Source: Dyadobacter sp. CY312
Lineage (GTDB): Bacteria; Bacteroidota; Bacteroidia; Cytophagales; Spirosomataceae
Length of the DNA: 64,000 nt
Direction: 5' to 3'
Assembly (NCBI RefSeq): GCF_021390535.1
Contig: NZ_JAJUXG010000011.1
Coordinates: 62,001 to 126,000, forward strand
Shown here: piece after piece, positions 34,613 to 44,272 of the stretch
Numbering within the stretch: position 1 is the first letter of the stretch
How the letters are laid out: every line of letters starts with the position of its first letter
Made by a program: the position numbers and the translations under genes
The notes under the pieces: model-generated
Told to the model about the DNA's origin: nothing
What the model saw: the letters and a program-made list of their open reading frames with translations, nothing else
The model's database searches: none

Positions 34613-37069
34613 CTACCCCAAATAGCTACTGATACTCATAATGTCCGCAAAGACACCAGAGGCTGTTACCTCAGCTCCGGCACCCGGACCTTTGATCACC
34701 AACGGGCGGTCCTTATATCTTTCCGTAGTGAACGACACAATATTATCACTTCCCGACAAGGTGTAGAAAGGATGTGCCGCATCCACGGTCCTCAGTTCCA
34801 CAGTTGCTTTTCCGTTTTCGAGCGTGGCAATGTATCTCAATTTTTCACCTTTCGCTTCGGCTTCCGATTGCAGTGTTCCAAAATAACCATCTGAAACAAT
34901 CAGCTCCTGGAAGAAATCCTCGACTGTGGGCGCAGCCAGGCAGTTGGGTGGCAATAGCTGAGCCACATGAACGTCAGCAGCTTCCAAAGGAACGCCGACT
35001 TCTCTTGCCAGAATAAGAATTTTCCGGGCCACGTCAGCACCGCTCAAATCATCTCTTGGATCAGGTTCGGTAAAACCTTTTGCTTTTGCTTCTTTCACCA
35101 CATCCACAAATCGAATGCCCGGCCCGAAAGAATTGAATATAAATGAAAGCGTTCCGGAAAGAATTGCCTCGATTTTTAAAAACTTGTCACCGCTTGCCAT
35201 CAATCCCTGAATGGTATTGATAATCGGCAAACCAGCTCCTACATTGGTTTCGTATAAAAATTTAACGCCGCGTTTCAGAGCCGTGCGCTGTAAAGCGATG
35301 TATTCAGCATATGTGCCTGAGTTTGCCACTTTGTTAGGCGTAACTACTGAAATACTGGCATCTAGAAGCATGTTATAATATTGTACAATATCCTTATCGG
35401 AGGTACAATCTACAAAAACACTATTCGGCAGGTTAAGCTCGATCATGCGCTGTACAAAAGCAGGCAAACTGGTTTTTACACCTTCCTCGCTAATTCGCTC
35501 TTTCCAATGCTCGGAACCGATACCATCCGGATCCAGAAGCATTTTTTTGGTATTCGAAAGTCCGGCAATATTCAGGTTCAGCAGTTTTTCTTCACGCAAA
35601 TATTGAGTCTGATTTTGAATCTGTTCAAGAAGTGTTCCACCAATAAGACCTACCCCTACAATGAAAAGGTTCAACGAGCGGGTTTCTGACTGGAAGAATA
35701 CACCGTGAATGGAGTTCAACGCCTTGGACAAATCGCTTTTCGAGATCACCACAGAGATATTTAGCTCCGATGACCCTTGTGCCGTAGCGACAACGTTTAT
35801 ACCGTTTTTACCTAAAACAGAGAAAAGTTTACCAGATACCCCGGTGCTTTTTTTCATTCCCTCACCGACAATGGCAATGATGGAAAGATTTTTTTCGATG
35901 GAAATACCATCTATATGACCTACTGAAATTTCATGAGAAAATTCTTTTTCAAGCACTTCACGTGCTTTCAGAGCATTTTTCGGATCAATAGAAAAACATA
36001 TGGAATGCTCGGAAGATGCCTGAGAGATCAGGATTACACTGATATCGTTCACCGACAAAGCCGTAAAAAGCCGACCGGAAATACCAGCAACGCCAATCAT
36101 CCCGCTTCCCTGGATATTAACCAATGCAATTTCATCTATCGACGAAATCCCTGTAATTGGATAGTCTTTTTTATCAGCAGCTTTTTGTACAAATGTGCCA
36201 ATAAAGTCTGTATTAAAGGTATTGAGAACTTTTAATGTAATATTTTTAGCAAATGCAGGTTGCAGACTAGGTGGATAAATTACCTTGGCTCCAAAGTGCG
36301 ACAATTCCATTGCCTCAGCGTAGGAAATAGAAGGAATTGTGAAAGCATTTGCCACCTTTCTCGGGTCTGCGGTCATCATGCCATCCACATCAGTCCATAT
36401 TTCTATCACACTGGCATCCAAAGCAGCAGCTATAATAGATGCCGTGTAGTCAGATCCACCCCTTCCGAGTGTTGTAGTAATACTGTCTCCGGTAGACGCA
36501 ATGAAACCTGTTACACATTGCAGAGCAGTGGTTTTGGCAAAGTATTCCAGAATTTGTTTGTTGGTTATTTCAAAATCCACATCGCCCATGCCGTAGGTGG
36601 CATTGGTGTGAATGATGTTACGCGCATCGCAGAATTCAGCAGAAACACCGCGACTTTTCAAAATCTCTGAAATAACCAGCGTAGATAGCCTTTCTCCAAA
36701 ACTCATGATCAGATCCAGCGTCCGTTCTGACAATTCCCTGATCCAGGAAACTCCCCTGAGAATATCTCCCAGTTCATTAAAAAGTCCGCGAACGGCAGCG
36801 AATGTACTGCTCTGATGTTTCACGTTGATCATCCCGCGAACCACCGCAAAATGACGTTCTTCAACTACTTTAAGGAATTCTATATATTCGGCATTCCCGG
36901 CAGCAGCCATCTTCCCAATCTCGATCAGGCGGTTGGTTACGCCTCCCATTGCTGAAAAAACTACGGCTACCTGTTCGCCATTTGCAAGATTATTTTCAAG
37001 AATATCGATGACCGTTTTTATACTGTCAACAGTACCGACAGATGTGCCGCCAAATTTGAGAACCTTCAT
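34613..37069 (-). CDS. thrA: Bifunctional aspartokinase / homoserine dehydrogenase I
   Basis: 818 residues, the usual length for the fusion. The N-terminal aspartokinase opens with VLKFGGTSVGT, followed by FGERLST and GRGGSDYTASI. Two ACT regulatory domains lie around residues 310-460 (VNIQGSGMIGVAGISGRLF and IIAIVGEGMKKSTGVSGKLF). The C-terminal homoserine dehydrogenase starts at about 465 with LFIVGVGLIGGTLLEQI, then VTPNKVANSG and GLPIINTIQGLMASGD. It catalyses the first and third steps of the aspartate-to-threonine pathway, with threonine feedback expected through the ACT domains. No threonine-rich leader peptide is seen upstream. A TATATTTG box lies about 73 bases upstream. Confidence 0.96.
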   Translation of the reverse strand: MKVLKFGGTSVGTVDSIKTVIDILENNLANGEQVAVVFSAMGGVTNRLIEIGKMAAAGNAEYIEFLKVVEERHFAVVRGMINVKHQSSTFAAVRGLFNELGDILRGVSWIRELSERTLDLIMSFGERLSTLVISEILKSRGVSAEFCDARNIIHTNATYGMGDVDFEITNKQILEYFAKTTALQCVTGFIASTGDSITTTLGRGGSDYTASIIAAALDASVIEIWTDVDGMMTADPRKVANAFTIPSISYAEAMELSHFGAKVIYPPSLQPAFAKNITLKVLNTFNTDFIGTFVQKAADKKDYPITGISSIDEIALVNIQGSGMIGVAGISGRLFTALSVNDISVILISQASSEHSICFSIDPKNALKAREVLEKEFSHEISVGHIDGISIEKNLSIIAIVGEGMKKSTGVSGKLFSVLGKNGINVVATAQGSSELNISVVISKSDLSKALNSIHGVFFQSETRSLNLFIVGVGLIGGTLLEQIQNQTQYLREEKLLNLNIAGLSNTKKMLLDPDGIGSEHWKERISEEGVKTSLPAFVQRMIELNLPNSVFVDCTSDKDIVQYYNMLLDASISVVTPNKVANSGTYAEYIALQRTALKRGVKFLYETNVGAGLPIINTIQGLMASGDKFLKIEAILSGTLSFIFNSFGPGIRFVDVVKEAKAKGFTEPDPRDDLSGADVARKILILAREVGVPLEAADVHVAQLLPPNCLAAPTVEDFFQELIVSDGYFGTLQSEAEAKGEKLRYIATLENGKATVELRTVDAAHPFYTLSGSDNIVSFTTERYKDRPLVIKGPGAGAEVTASGVFADIMSISSYLG

Positions 37070-37141
37070 TTAAAGCTATATTCGAATTATCGCAGATTGA
37101 GAAATAAATGGCTAACAGCCACTTTGCTTAAATATTTTCTG

Positions 37142-37149
37142 CAAATATA
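37142..37149 (-). promoter_or_regulatory. Candidate -7 box for thrA
   Basis: Minus strand TATATTTG matches TAnnTTTG exactly and is followed by C. It would give a leader of about 65 bases. The rest of the spacer up to 37368 holds only a small CTATCA/TGATAG palindrome and the terminator of the next gene. Confidence 0.45.
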
Positions 37150-37311
37150 ACAATTCATTCGCCGCTACCTTCATAACGCAGCTGAAATGCAATGTTCAAC
37201 TAAAACTATCAGTTGATAGCTTATGACAAGGTTTTTCCTATGAAATTATAAGCAGATAGTCATTTGAAAGAGATGGAGAATCAAAACTAAACAGGCCACT
37301 TTAAATAAATG

Positions 37312-37343
37312 AAGCGGATTCAGTGTACAACTGATCCGCTTTT
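37312..37343 (-). terminator. Terminator after the outer-membrane protein gene
   Basis: AAGCGGATTCAG pairs with CTGATCCGCTT (one bulged base) around a 7-base loop. The arms end in A and T runs on the two strands. Confidence 0.65.
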
Positions 37344-37368
37344 AAACACCAAATGAATGGCTATATTT

Positions 37369-38130
37369 TTAGAACATAATTCCAAAACCGACTCCAACAT
37401 TGGCTACGCCGACAAAACGTTTTTCATTGATCGGTACAGCAAATTGAGGATAGTTGCCCACATTGACTGCGATTGCAACATCTTTCAACTCCGCCTCGGT
37501 TGCCAGAAAATCTCCGGAAACATGAAAATACAATGTATTGCCCATCGGTATTCTGAGGCTTGCTCCTGCTCCGACACCAAAATCTTTTGTGGAGGCCGGC
37601 GATAATCTAACTGTAATGTTGTTTTGTCCGGACTCAAAAGCCCCGGTCATGTCAACCGTTGGGGAAGTAACTTGTACGTATCCACCCTGAACATGAGCCT
37701 CAAACTGTACCTTATTAAAATTCAGATACAAAGCCGGCCCCAACATCACAGCATTAAATTTCCATTTCGAAACGTTGGATTGCCAACTGTGATTGCTGGT
37801 TTCATTGATCAACGGTTTAATCTGCTCTACCGATTCATTTGCACGTTCTATAATTGGTTCTGGCTTTGTTTTGTTGAGATTCATACTTCCCGAAAGCTTC
37901 AAACCAAGCCAGCGTGTAACCCTAAAATCGTAACTGGCCTGTCCGTAATATCCTGAACCAGTAAGCCCGGCGAAGGGGTCATCGAGTTTTTCACGAGCCA
38001 ATTCTCCAACCGGCAGACTGTACCCTGCCGTTACAGATAAAAAGCTCCTTTTATCATTCTGTGCAAAACTTTTAGATATGGACAATGCAGATAAAACAAA
38101 TAGAAATATGTGGTAACGGCGAAATTTCAT
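37369..38130 (-). CDS. Outer-membrane beta-barrel protein, function unknown
   Basis: 253 residues. Signal peptide 1-23 ending SFAQ, then alternating hydrophobic/polar strands ending with VGVANVGVGFGIMF, an aromatic C-terminal residue as in outer-membrane barrels. Phrases such as FLSVTAGYSLPVGELAREK and WLGLKLSGSMNLN fit the small porin-like barrels widespread in Bacteroidota. No enzymatic or binding motif is recognised. It is monocistronic with a terminator after it. Confidence 0.7.
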   Translation of the reverse strand: MKFRRYHIFLFVLSALSISKSFAQNDKRSFLSVTAGYSLPVGELAREKLDDPFAGLTGSGYYGQASYDFRVTRWLGLKLSGSMNLNKTKPEPIIERANESVEQIKPLINETSNHSWQSNVSKWKFNAVMLGPALYLNFNKVQFEAHVQGGYVQVTSPTVDMTGAFESGQNNITVRLSPASTKDFGVGAGASLRIPMGNTLYFHVSGDFLATEAELKDVAIAVNVGNYPQFAVPINEKRFVGVANVGVGFGIMF

Positions 38131-38354
38131 AAATGGTAAACTTATTTTTTAGTTTGGACAAAAGCCTTGGCTCTTCCTGATGACAATTTTTCCATAAAGT
38201 AACTTCAATCCAAGTTGTTTTAGTATGATTCTTTTCAAATACTTCGCGTAGGGTAATTTTATCAACAGAATTTCACAAAAATATCCTGTATACGCAGAAA
38301 ACCGGATTGGTACAAAAATGGTAGCTGTGTTATGCAAACTAAATCAGTAACGTC

Positions 38355-38609
38355 ATGAACAGGCAAGAAACAGATAAAGAAGCCAGAGCTACCAAGAACA
38401 CCAAAAATGTTTGGAAATGGATTTTGGGCGTAGGTATTGTTTTGATGATCATTGCATTTTGGGGAGGTTTTTTTAATCACGACGAAAACTTCACAGAATC
38501 TGAAACACCATCAGAAACCAATGCGCCAGCCTCAGACACGGTTGCTTCTGACACCATTGGTGTAGTAAAAGCAGATACGATCATGCAAAGTGTGCGGGGA
38601 ACGAAGTAG
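38355..38609 (+). CDS. Small single-span membrane protein, function unknown
   Basis: 84 residues. A basic N-terminus (about 1-18), one transmembrane helix (about 19-37, WKWILGVGIVLMIIAFWGGFF), then an acidic, Ser/Thr-rich tail (ESETPSETNAPASDT). By charge it should have its tail in the periplasm. I do not recognise the family. The ATG has no long-range alternatives, and a 20-bp terminator hairpin follows, which supports it as a real gene. Confidence 0.6.
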   Translation: MNRQETDKEARATKNTKNVWKWILGVGIVLMIIAFWGGFFNHDENFTESETPSETNAPASDTVASDTIGVVKADTIMQSVRGTK

Positions 38610-38677
38610 AAACTTTGTGATTAGCCGACAATAATATAAATTCTTAAAGATTGCACTTCTCGCAAGTTAGAAAATAA

Positions 38678-38722
38678 AAATGTCTTCAATAGTTGGTAAA
38701 ACACCAACTATTGAAGACATTT
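38678..38722 (+). terminator. Strong 20-bp hairpin terminator
   Basis: AAATGTCTTCAATAGTTGGT (38678-38697) pairs perfectly with ACCAACTATTGAAGACATTT (38703-38722) around a 5-base loop. It follows the small membrane protein gene by 68 bases and isolates it from the toxin-antitoxin pair. Confidence 0.75.
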
Positions 38723-38816
38723 GTTTGGTGTTACTGTAATGTGATTTTTAAATGAAACTGAAAGTCAGTTAAACGATTACAAGCTCGAAATCACCAGTAA
38801 TTAAATCATTTACGAG

Positions 38817-39110
38817 ATGATCATTATTCAGGCTCGCAAACTAGATCAATTTGCAAAGAAGCATTCCGACTCTGGAAAAAGCTTACAAAGTTGGAAAACA
38901 GTTGTCAAAAGCGCTAGTTGGAAGAAAGGATCCGACGTTTTGGAAGATTTTCCTCAGGCGTCTGTAATTCCAGGTAACAGAGCCAGATTCAAGATAGTTG
39001 GTAATAAATATCGGTTGATTGTTGAAATAGACTATCAGGATGCAATAGTGGAAGTGAGATTTATAGGAACACACAGTGAGTATGATCGTGTTGATGCCTC
39101 AACTATATGA
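38817..39110 (+). CDS. higB: HigB-type mRNA interferase toxin
   Basis: 97 residues. It matches the HigB family of RelE-fold toxins that act as mRNA interferases: a helical N-terminus ([20 protein letters not shown]), then [29 protein letters not shown] and the closing [17 protein letters not shown], where the His and Tyr are typical active-site region residues. The toxin gene precedes the antitoxin gene, the usual order for higBA. The antitoxin gene starts 19 bases after the toxin stop. Activity is inferred from family. Confidence 0.88.
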   Translation: MIIIQARKLDQFAKKHSDSGKSLQSWKTVVKSASWKKGSDVLEDFPQASVIPGNRARFKIVGNKYRLIVEIDYQDAIVEVRFIGTHSEYDRVDASTI

Positions 39111-39129
39111 ACACCTTTCCATTACATTT

Positions 39130-39510
39130 ATGAAAAAGATAAAATCAGAGTGGTTTTTAATTGAGACCGACCAAGAGTACGAAAATGCACTTGCCCGCTA
39201 TCAGGAAATCAAATATGCCCTTCATAATTCAAATGAGCATAAAGAGAAGATGTTATTAGCTCATCTCATTGCTGACTATGAACAAAAAACGAGCGACCTA
39301 CCCGAGGTTGATCCGATAGAATTAATCAAAATCAGAATGGAAGATTTTGGTTACAAATCTGTTGACCTGGCAAACGAGTACGGTGATAAAGGTACAGTAA
39401 GCAAAGTTTTGAATTATAAACAAGCTCTCTCCCTTACAATGGTTCGTAAGTTCAGTAAATTACTCCATATACCTGCTGACGCATTAATCGCAGAATATGA
39501 ACTAAGATAA
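39130..39510 (+). CDS. higA: HigA-type antitoxin with C-terminal HTH
   Basis: 126 residues from the ATG at 39130; an in-frame start at 39076 would overlap the toxin gene and is less likely. Residues about 60-126 form an XRE-like helix-turn-helix (IRMEDFGYKSVDLANEYGDK, then VSKVLNYKQALSLTMVRKFSKLLHIP). The N-terminal half (ETDQEYENALARYQEI) is the toxin-facing region seen in the HigA subgroup of COG5499. It should neutralise HigB and repress its own promoter. The stop codon lies 22 bases from the end of the convergent oxidoreductase gene. Confidence 0.88.
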   Translation: MKKIKSEWFLIETDQEYENALARYQEIKYALHNSNEHKEKMLLAHLIADYEQKTSDLPEVDPIELIKIRMEDFGYKSVDLANEYGDKGTVSKVLNYKQALSLTMVRKFSKLLHIPADALIAEYELR

Positions 39511-39532
39511 AATCTCTAAATTATTTAATAAC

Positions 39533-42487
39533 TCACTCTTTCACAGCTTCCCACAAAATCTCAACAGGATGCTTTGCTACGCGTCCTGTACCGTCTTTGA
39601 TCTGGTGGCGACAGCTGGTTCCGGGAGCAGCAATAATCACTTCTTCCGGCTGTTGCCGTACCGTCGGGAATAACACCAACTCCCCTATTTTCATAGAAAC
39701 CTCGTAATGCTCCTCCTCATACCCGAATGAACCGGCCATTCCGCAACATCCGGATGGAATCAGCTGAACATGATAATTCTCCGGCAATGAAAGCGCCTTT
39801 TTCGAAGCACTCATCGTGGATAAGGCCTTTTGGTGACAATGCCCGTGCAGTTTAATCAACCGTTTTTCAGTTGAGAATACACTTTTATTGATTCTTTTGG
39901 CATCAATTTCCCTTGCGATAAACTCTTCAAAAAGCAGGGCATTTTCTGAAATTTTAACTGCTGCATCACACATATTTTCAGGAACGAGATCAATGTATTC
40001 ATCCCGAAATGAAAGGATTGCGGAGGGCTCTATACCTACCAACGGTGCATCATAAGTGATCAAATCTTTCAGCAAATCAACATTTTGGATTGCCAGTTTC
40101 TGGGCTTCTTTCACAAACCCCTTTGACAAATAGGAGCGCCCCGATTCTGTGTGCTCAGGAATAATGACTTCATAACCTAGTTTTTCCAACAACAACACCG
40201 CCTTTTGCCCAACCTGCGCATCATTGTAGTTGGTGAACTCATCACAGAAAATGTAAACCCTTCGGTTTTGGGTATGTGGAGTTAAGCTCTGGGTACGTTT
40301 CCGCTTATTGTACCAGCTTTTAAAGGTTGTGCTGTCCAAATGCGGCATAGAGCGATCAGGATGAAAACCCACCATTTTATTGGCAACTTTCCTTAATGCG
40401 GTATTTCCGAACACACCGTTGAATGCCCAGGGTGCAATAGAAGCCAGTTTCATTTGTTTTGAAAAATTGGCGATCAGTTTACTACGCATGGGAATACCGT
40501 GCGTTTCATAATATTGTTGGGTAAACTCAGCCTTCATTTTACCCACATCCACGCTGGAAGGGCACTCCGATTTACAGCCTTTACAAGAGAGGCACAGATC
40601 CAGAACTTCCTTTACCATTTCCTGAGACGTGTTTTTGCTGGTATCCGGTGTCAGATATCTCCTGAGCATATTTGCACGAGCGCGGGTTGTATCCCGTTCG
40701 CTGCGGGTAGCCATATAACTTGGGCACATCGTTCCGCCGGTCAACTCGGTTTTTCTGCAATCGCCAGAACCGCTGCACTTTTCGGCCATCCGAAGCATGC
40801 TTTCCTGCCGTGAAAAATCAAAGGTTGTGGGTAAAACAGTAGCGGGTTGATCTTGCCCGTAACGCAGAAATTCATTCATTGGAGGCGTATCCACAATTTT
40901 ATTGGCATTGAAAATACCATTGGGATCCCATATCTTTTTCACCTGTCTGAACATCTCATACACCTCCTCTCCCATCATATACGGAATAAATTCTCCCCGA
41001 AGACGACCATCGCCATGTTCTCCGGAAAGTGCCCCGTTGTATTTTTTTACAAGTTTGGCCGTATCAGCAAGTACATCCCTGAATTTTTGTTTACCCTCAC
41101 TTGTTTTGAGATTTATCATCGGTTCAACATGCAGCTCTCCCGCACCGGCATGCGCATAATATGATGCGTGTAATTGATGCTCCGCTAGCAACAATTCAAG
41201 GTCTGCTATATATTCCGGCAAATCTTCTACTGCCACGGCACAATCTTCAATTAAATTTACCGGCTGCGTATCTCCCGGTAGATTTCGGATTAGTCCCAAA
41301 CCTGCTTTTCTAATTTCCCAAGCCTTGTTGGCTTCATCTCCAAACAAAACAGGATATGCATAACCAAGTCCGGCTTGCTTCAATTCTGCTACAAGTGGAT
41401 CTGATTGTGCCTGAACTTCTTCCATTGTATTGCCCCAGAATTCAACCATCAGCAATGCGGCCGGATCACCTTCAATGAAAAACCGATTCTGAGAATATAC
41501 TTTATGGTTTTTTGTAAAATCCATGATATAGCGATCAACCAGCTCGGAGGCTTTCGGCTGGTGTTTCATTGCAACACGATTCGCATGCAACGACTCGGCG
41601 AGGGAATTGGCATGCACACACACTACACCTACGTAGATGGGCATCACATCGACGAGTGCGATTTTGGCCTCAGTTACAAAACACAATGTTCCTTCCGAAC
41701 CTGCAATCAGATTACAAAGATTGACCTGATCTTTTTCATAACCATCTACCAATGCGTCAAGCGCATAACCTGAGTTTCGGCGTGTGACAGTCGGTTTGGC
41801 AAATTGCTTTCTTATCAATTCCTTATCTACCGGATTGGACAACATACCCCACATCCCGGCCAGAATCGCCTGTTCCCTTTTGCTTTCAATTTGCTTCCCT
41901 GAAACCCGCTGAATGTATTCCGTTGTCGTCTGATTTTTAAAAGTAGTTTCCGATCCGTCAGATAGTAACGCTTTCACTTCCAGCAAATGGTCACGAGTAC
42001 TACCCCAGGTAATGGAATGCAGTCCGCAGGAATTATTCCCGATCATGCCACCAATCATAGCCCGGCTTGCCGTAGAAGTTTCCGGACCAAAAAGCAGCCC
42101 GTACTGAGCAAGATGTTTGTTAAGATCATCACGTATTACACCTGGTTGGACACGTACCCATTTCTCCTCTTTATTCACTTCCAGAATGGCTCCAAAGTGT
42201 TTGGAAATATCCACCACAATACCGTTTCCTACTACCTGCCCTGCCAGAGACGTTCCTGCTGCTCTCGGTATAAGGGTCAGCTTTTGTTCATTGGCAAATT
42301 GAATGAGCTTTTTAATTGCATCCACTGTTCTTGGCAATGCAACTGCCATCGGCATTTCCTGATATACAGATGCATCAGTGGCATAAATTGCCTTTTGCGC
42401 GGAATGTAAAGTGGAGTCGTCAAAATAAAGTTCGCCTTCAAATTGGGATTGAAAACTATTGAATTGAAATTGGGATATGCGGTTCAT
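39533..42487 (-). CDS. FAD-linked oxidase with fused Fe-S subunit (D-lactate/glycolate dehydrogenase type, YdiJ-like)
   Basis: 984 residues. N-terminal FAD-binding domain (about 45-230: LTLIPRAAGTSLAGQ and IGNNSCGLHSITWG), then the FAD-oxidase C-terminal domain (HAGAGELHVEPMI, SGEHGDGRLRGEF), then two cysteine clusters for Fe-S centres (CSGSGDC and CLSCKGCKSECP, about 580-660), and a CCG-type domain at the C-terminus (HGHCHQKAL, GCCGMAGSFGYE). It joins in one chain what GlcD and GlcF do as two. It should oxidise a 2-hydroxy acid such as D-lactate and pass electrons to the respiratory chain. Substrate not determinable. It is monocistronic. Confidence 0.9.
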   Translation of the reverse strand: MNRISQFQFNSFQSQFEGELYFDDSTLHSAQKAIYATDASVYQEMPMAVALPRTVDAIKKLIQFANEQKLTLIPRAAGTSLAGQVVGNGIVVDISKHFGAILEVNKEEKWVRVQPGVIRDDLNKHLAQYGLLFGPETSTASRAMIGGMIGNNSCGLHSITWGSTRDHLLEVKALLSDGSETTFKNQTTTEYIQRVSGKQIESKREQAILAGMWGMLSNPVDKELIRKQFAKPTVTRRNSGYALDALVDGYEKDQVNLCNLIAGSEGTLCFVTEAKIALVDVMPIYVGVVCVHANSLAESLHANRVAMKHQPKASELVDRYIMDFTKNHKVYSQNRFFIEGDPAALLMVEFWGNTMEEVQAQSDPLVAELKQAGLGYAYPVLFGDEANKAWEIRKAGLGLIRNLPGDTQPVNLIEDCAVAVEDLPEYIADLELLLAEHQLHASYYAHAGAGELHVEPMINLKTSEGKQKFRDVLADTAKLVKKYNGALSGEHGDGRLRGEFIPYMMGEEVYEMFRQVKKIWDPNGIFNANKIVDTPPMNEFLRYGQDQPATVLPTTFDFSRQESMLRMAEKCSGSGDCRKTELTGGTMCPSYMATRSERDTTRARANMLRRYLTPDTSKNTSQEMVKEVLDLCLSCKGCKSECPSSVDVGKMKAEFTQQYYETHGIPMRSKLIANFSKQMKLASIAPWAFNGVFGNTALRKVANKMVGFHPDRSMPHLDSTTFKSWYNKRKRTQSLTPHTQNRRVYIFCDEFTNYNDAQVGQKAVLLLEKLGYEVIIPEHTESGRSYLSKGFVKEAQKLAIQNVDLLKDLITYDAPLVGIEPSAILSFRDEYIDLVPENMCDAAVKISENALLFEEFIAREIDAKRINKSVFSTEKRLIKLHGHCHQKALSTMSASKKALSLPENYHVQLIPSGCCGMAGSFGYEEEHYEVSMKIGELVLFPTVRQQPEEVIIAAPGTSCRHQIKDGTGRVAKHPVEILWEAVKE

Positions 42488-42708
42488 CCGGAAACTCAGA
42501 AAATTGGATAGCTAAATTACTTGAACGAAAGGTAATCCAACTGAAAAATGTGAGACAAATCACTTACTTCAGACGTATTTAGAATCTGTATAACACCAAA
42601 CTGCACGGCTGCTATTCAGTATCCTCCTGCTAAATGACATAGTTACGTATATTGGCACACTTTTTACACCAGAATAGATTCATTCCATTATTACCAACTG
42701 CGAAATCA

Positions 42709-44163
42709 ATGAAAAAGATAAGTATACTGCTTCTGTGCCTTGTTAGTTTGCATTCATTTGCGCAGAAGAACGCAAGCATAACCATCACCACACCCAAAAA
42801 TTTTCAGGCGACCGTAACACTCATCCTGGAAGATGTTCATTTCCACCCCAATCTGGGCATTGGACTTGCAGATGCAAAGCTGGAAACAATTGCATCGGTC
42901 AATCTGATGGAAACCCTTACTGAAAAAGTAGAAGTTCAGCTCAACGAACCTAAAATGATGCGATTGCAATACAGCGGCGGTGGTGTAAGCAAAAACAGAA
43001 TGCTTTTTTTACAGCCTGGCGACGACCTGATTGCCACCTTTCCGGGTACGGCAGAAGTAACTTTTACAGGAAAAAATGCAGCATATCAGACTTTCCTGCA
43101 AAACCACTTTCTTGAAAACCAATATCAATATTTGCCGGTATTCGGCTACAAACCTGCACAAATCGAAAACAAGAGTGTGGTACAGCAGAGCGACAGTCTG
43201 AAACAGATTCGCCAGGATGCTTTTCAGAAATTCAAAGCTGCTAATCCGGCCATTCCCGCTTTTGATGCATACATTACCGCTACCACTGAAACCGAACCGG
43301 CCGTAATCAGAAGATTGATTCAGGAAAAGATCATGCGGAGAAACCGGGTTACAACCCTGGATCCTGCTCAGCGGAAAGAACTGGAAGATTTGACGCTGAA
43401 CGAATTCAAAATTTTGCCTGATGATGCCTTGCTGAGCCAGTCATACCGTGACGAACTTCGTAACTGGTCACTCATTCCGTCTACAAGAAAATTCCCGCTG
43501 ACGGCAGCTACAAATTATGAAATAAGTCCAGAGGCGTTGAAAGATGTATATGCTTTCAGCAAAGAAAAGTTGCAGAACAATCCGAAACAAAAGGAATATT
43601 TGCTTACATACTGGCTCAATTATGCTGCAACAGCGATACCGGGCGTTGAAACTGCCAAAGCACTTCTGACGGATTATAATACCACTTTCCCCAATTCGGA
43701 GTATGGTACGTACATCGCCAAACTGATCACAACCAAAGAATCGTTGCAACCCGGAGCTGCTTCACCTGAGATAACGCTTTTGGATAAAGACAGCACTGCT
43801 TTTGCCGTGAGTCAGTTAAAAGGGAAACCGGTTTGCATGGTATTCGCATTCAGCATTGGTCAGCATGAGCCTGCGTTAAAAGCTTTGGAAGAAAAATATA
43901 AAGGCAAAGTTACATTTGCATACGTACTGGTAACCTCGGGAGTACCTTTACATATGTGGAAACAATATGCTACCGAACGTGCAGACACCAAACATTTATG
44001 GGCCTCAGACGAAAATGTTGATCTGCTCAAAGACAAATATGCAATTGACATCCGCTATCCTTTTTTGGTGCTGGATGCACAGGGAAAAATTGTGGATCGG
44101 TGGATCCCTCAGGAATTTCCAAACAACAAGACTCTTGACACAACGATCCAAAAGGCTCTTTAA
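42709..44163 (+). CDS. Secreted thioredoxin-fold protein without a CxxC pair
   Basis: 484 residues from the ATG at 42709, which opens into a signal peptide (MKKISILLLCLVSLHSFAQ); a TTG 57 bases upstream is not a credible start. The C-terminal part (about 345-484) is a TlpA-like thioredoxin fold (PVCMVFAFSIGQHEPALKAL, then IRYPFLVLDAQGKIVDRW). Where active members have WCxxC it reads FSIGQH, so it has lost the redox cysteines and cannot exchange disulfides in the normal way. It may be a binding or scaffold protein of the periplasm. The N-terminal region is not recognised. Confidence 0.75.
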   Translation: MKKISILLLCLVSLHSFAQKNASITITTPKNFQATVTLILEDVHFHPNLGIGLADAKLETIASVNLMETLTEKVEVQLNEPKMMRLQYSGGGVSKNRMLFLQPGDDLIATFPGTAEVTFTGKNAAYQTFLQNHFLENQYQYLPVFGYKPAQIENKSVVQQSDSLKQIRQDAFQKFKAANPAIPAFDAYITATTETEPAVIRRLIQEKIMRRNRVTTLDPAQRKELEDLTLNEFKILPDDALLSQSYRDELRNWSLIPSTRKFPLTAATNYEISPEALKDVYAFSKEKLQNNPKQKEYLLTYWLNYAATAIPGVETAKALLTDYNTTFPNSEYGTYIAKLITTKESLQPGAASPEITLLDKDSTAFAVSQLKGKPVCMVFAFSIGQHEPALKALEEKYKGKVTFAYVLVTSGVPLHMWKQYATERADTKHLWASDENVDLLKDKYAIDIRYPFLVLDAQGKIVDRWIPQEFPNNKTLDTTIQKAL

Positions 44164-44217
44164 CCCGGATTACGCAAAATGATATTTCGGACCATGAGCT
44201 AATGCGTAATTCGGGTT
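44162..44217 (+). terminator. Terminator-like hairpin overlapping the stop of the thioredoxin-fold gene
   Basis: AACCCGGATTACGCA (44162-44176) pairs with TGCGTAATTCGGGTT (44203-44217), one G-T pair, followed by a short T run. The left arm includes the last base of the stop codon. Confidence 0.6.
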
Positions 44218-44272
44218 TAGTAGCCTGATAAGATTAATTTACGGTTAAAATGCGTTTTCAGGAACAACTTTT

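Noticed and set aside
37070..37368. Threonine attenuator (leader peptide) upstream of thrA
   Set aside because: No short Thr/Ile-rich reading frame with a following terminator pair was found on the minus strand.
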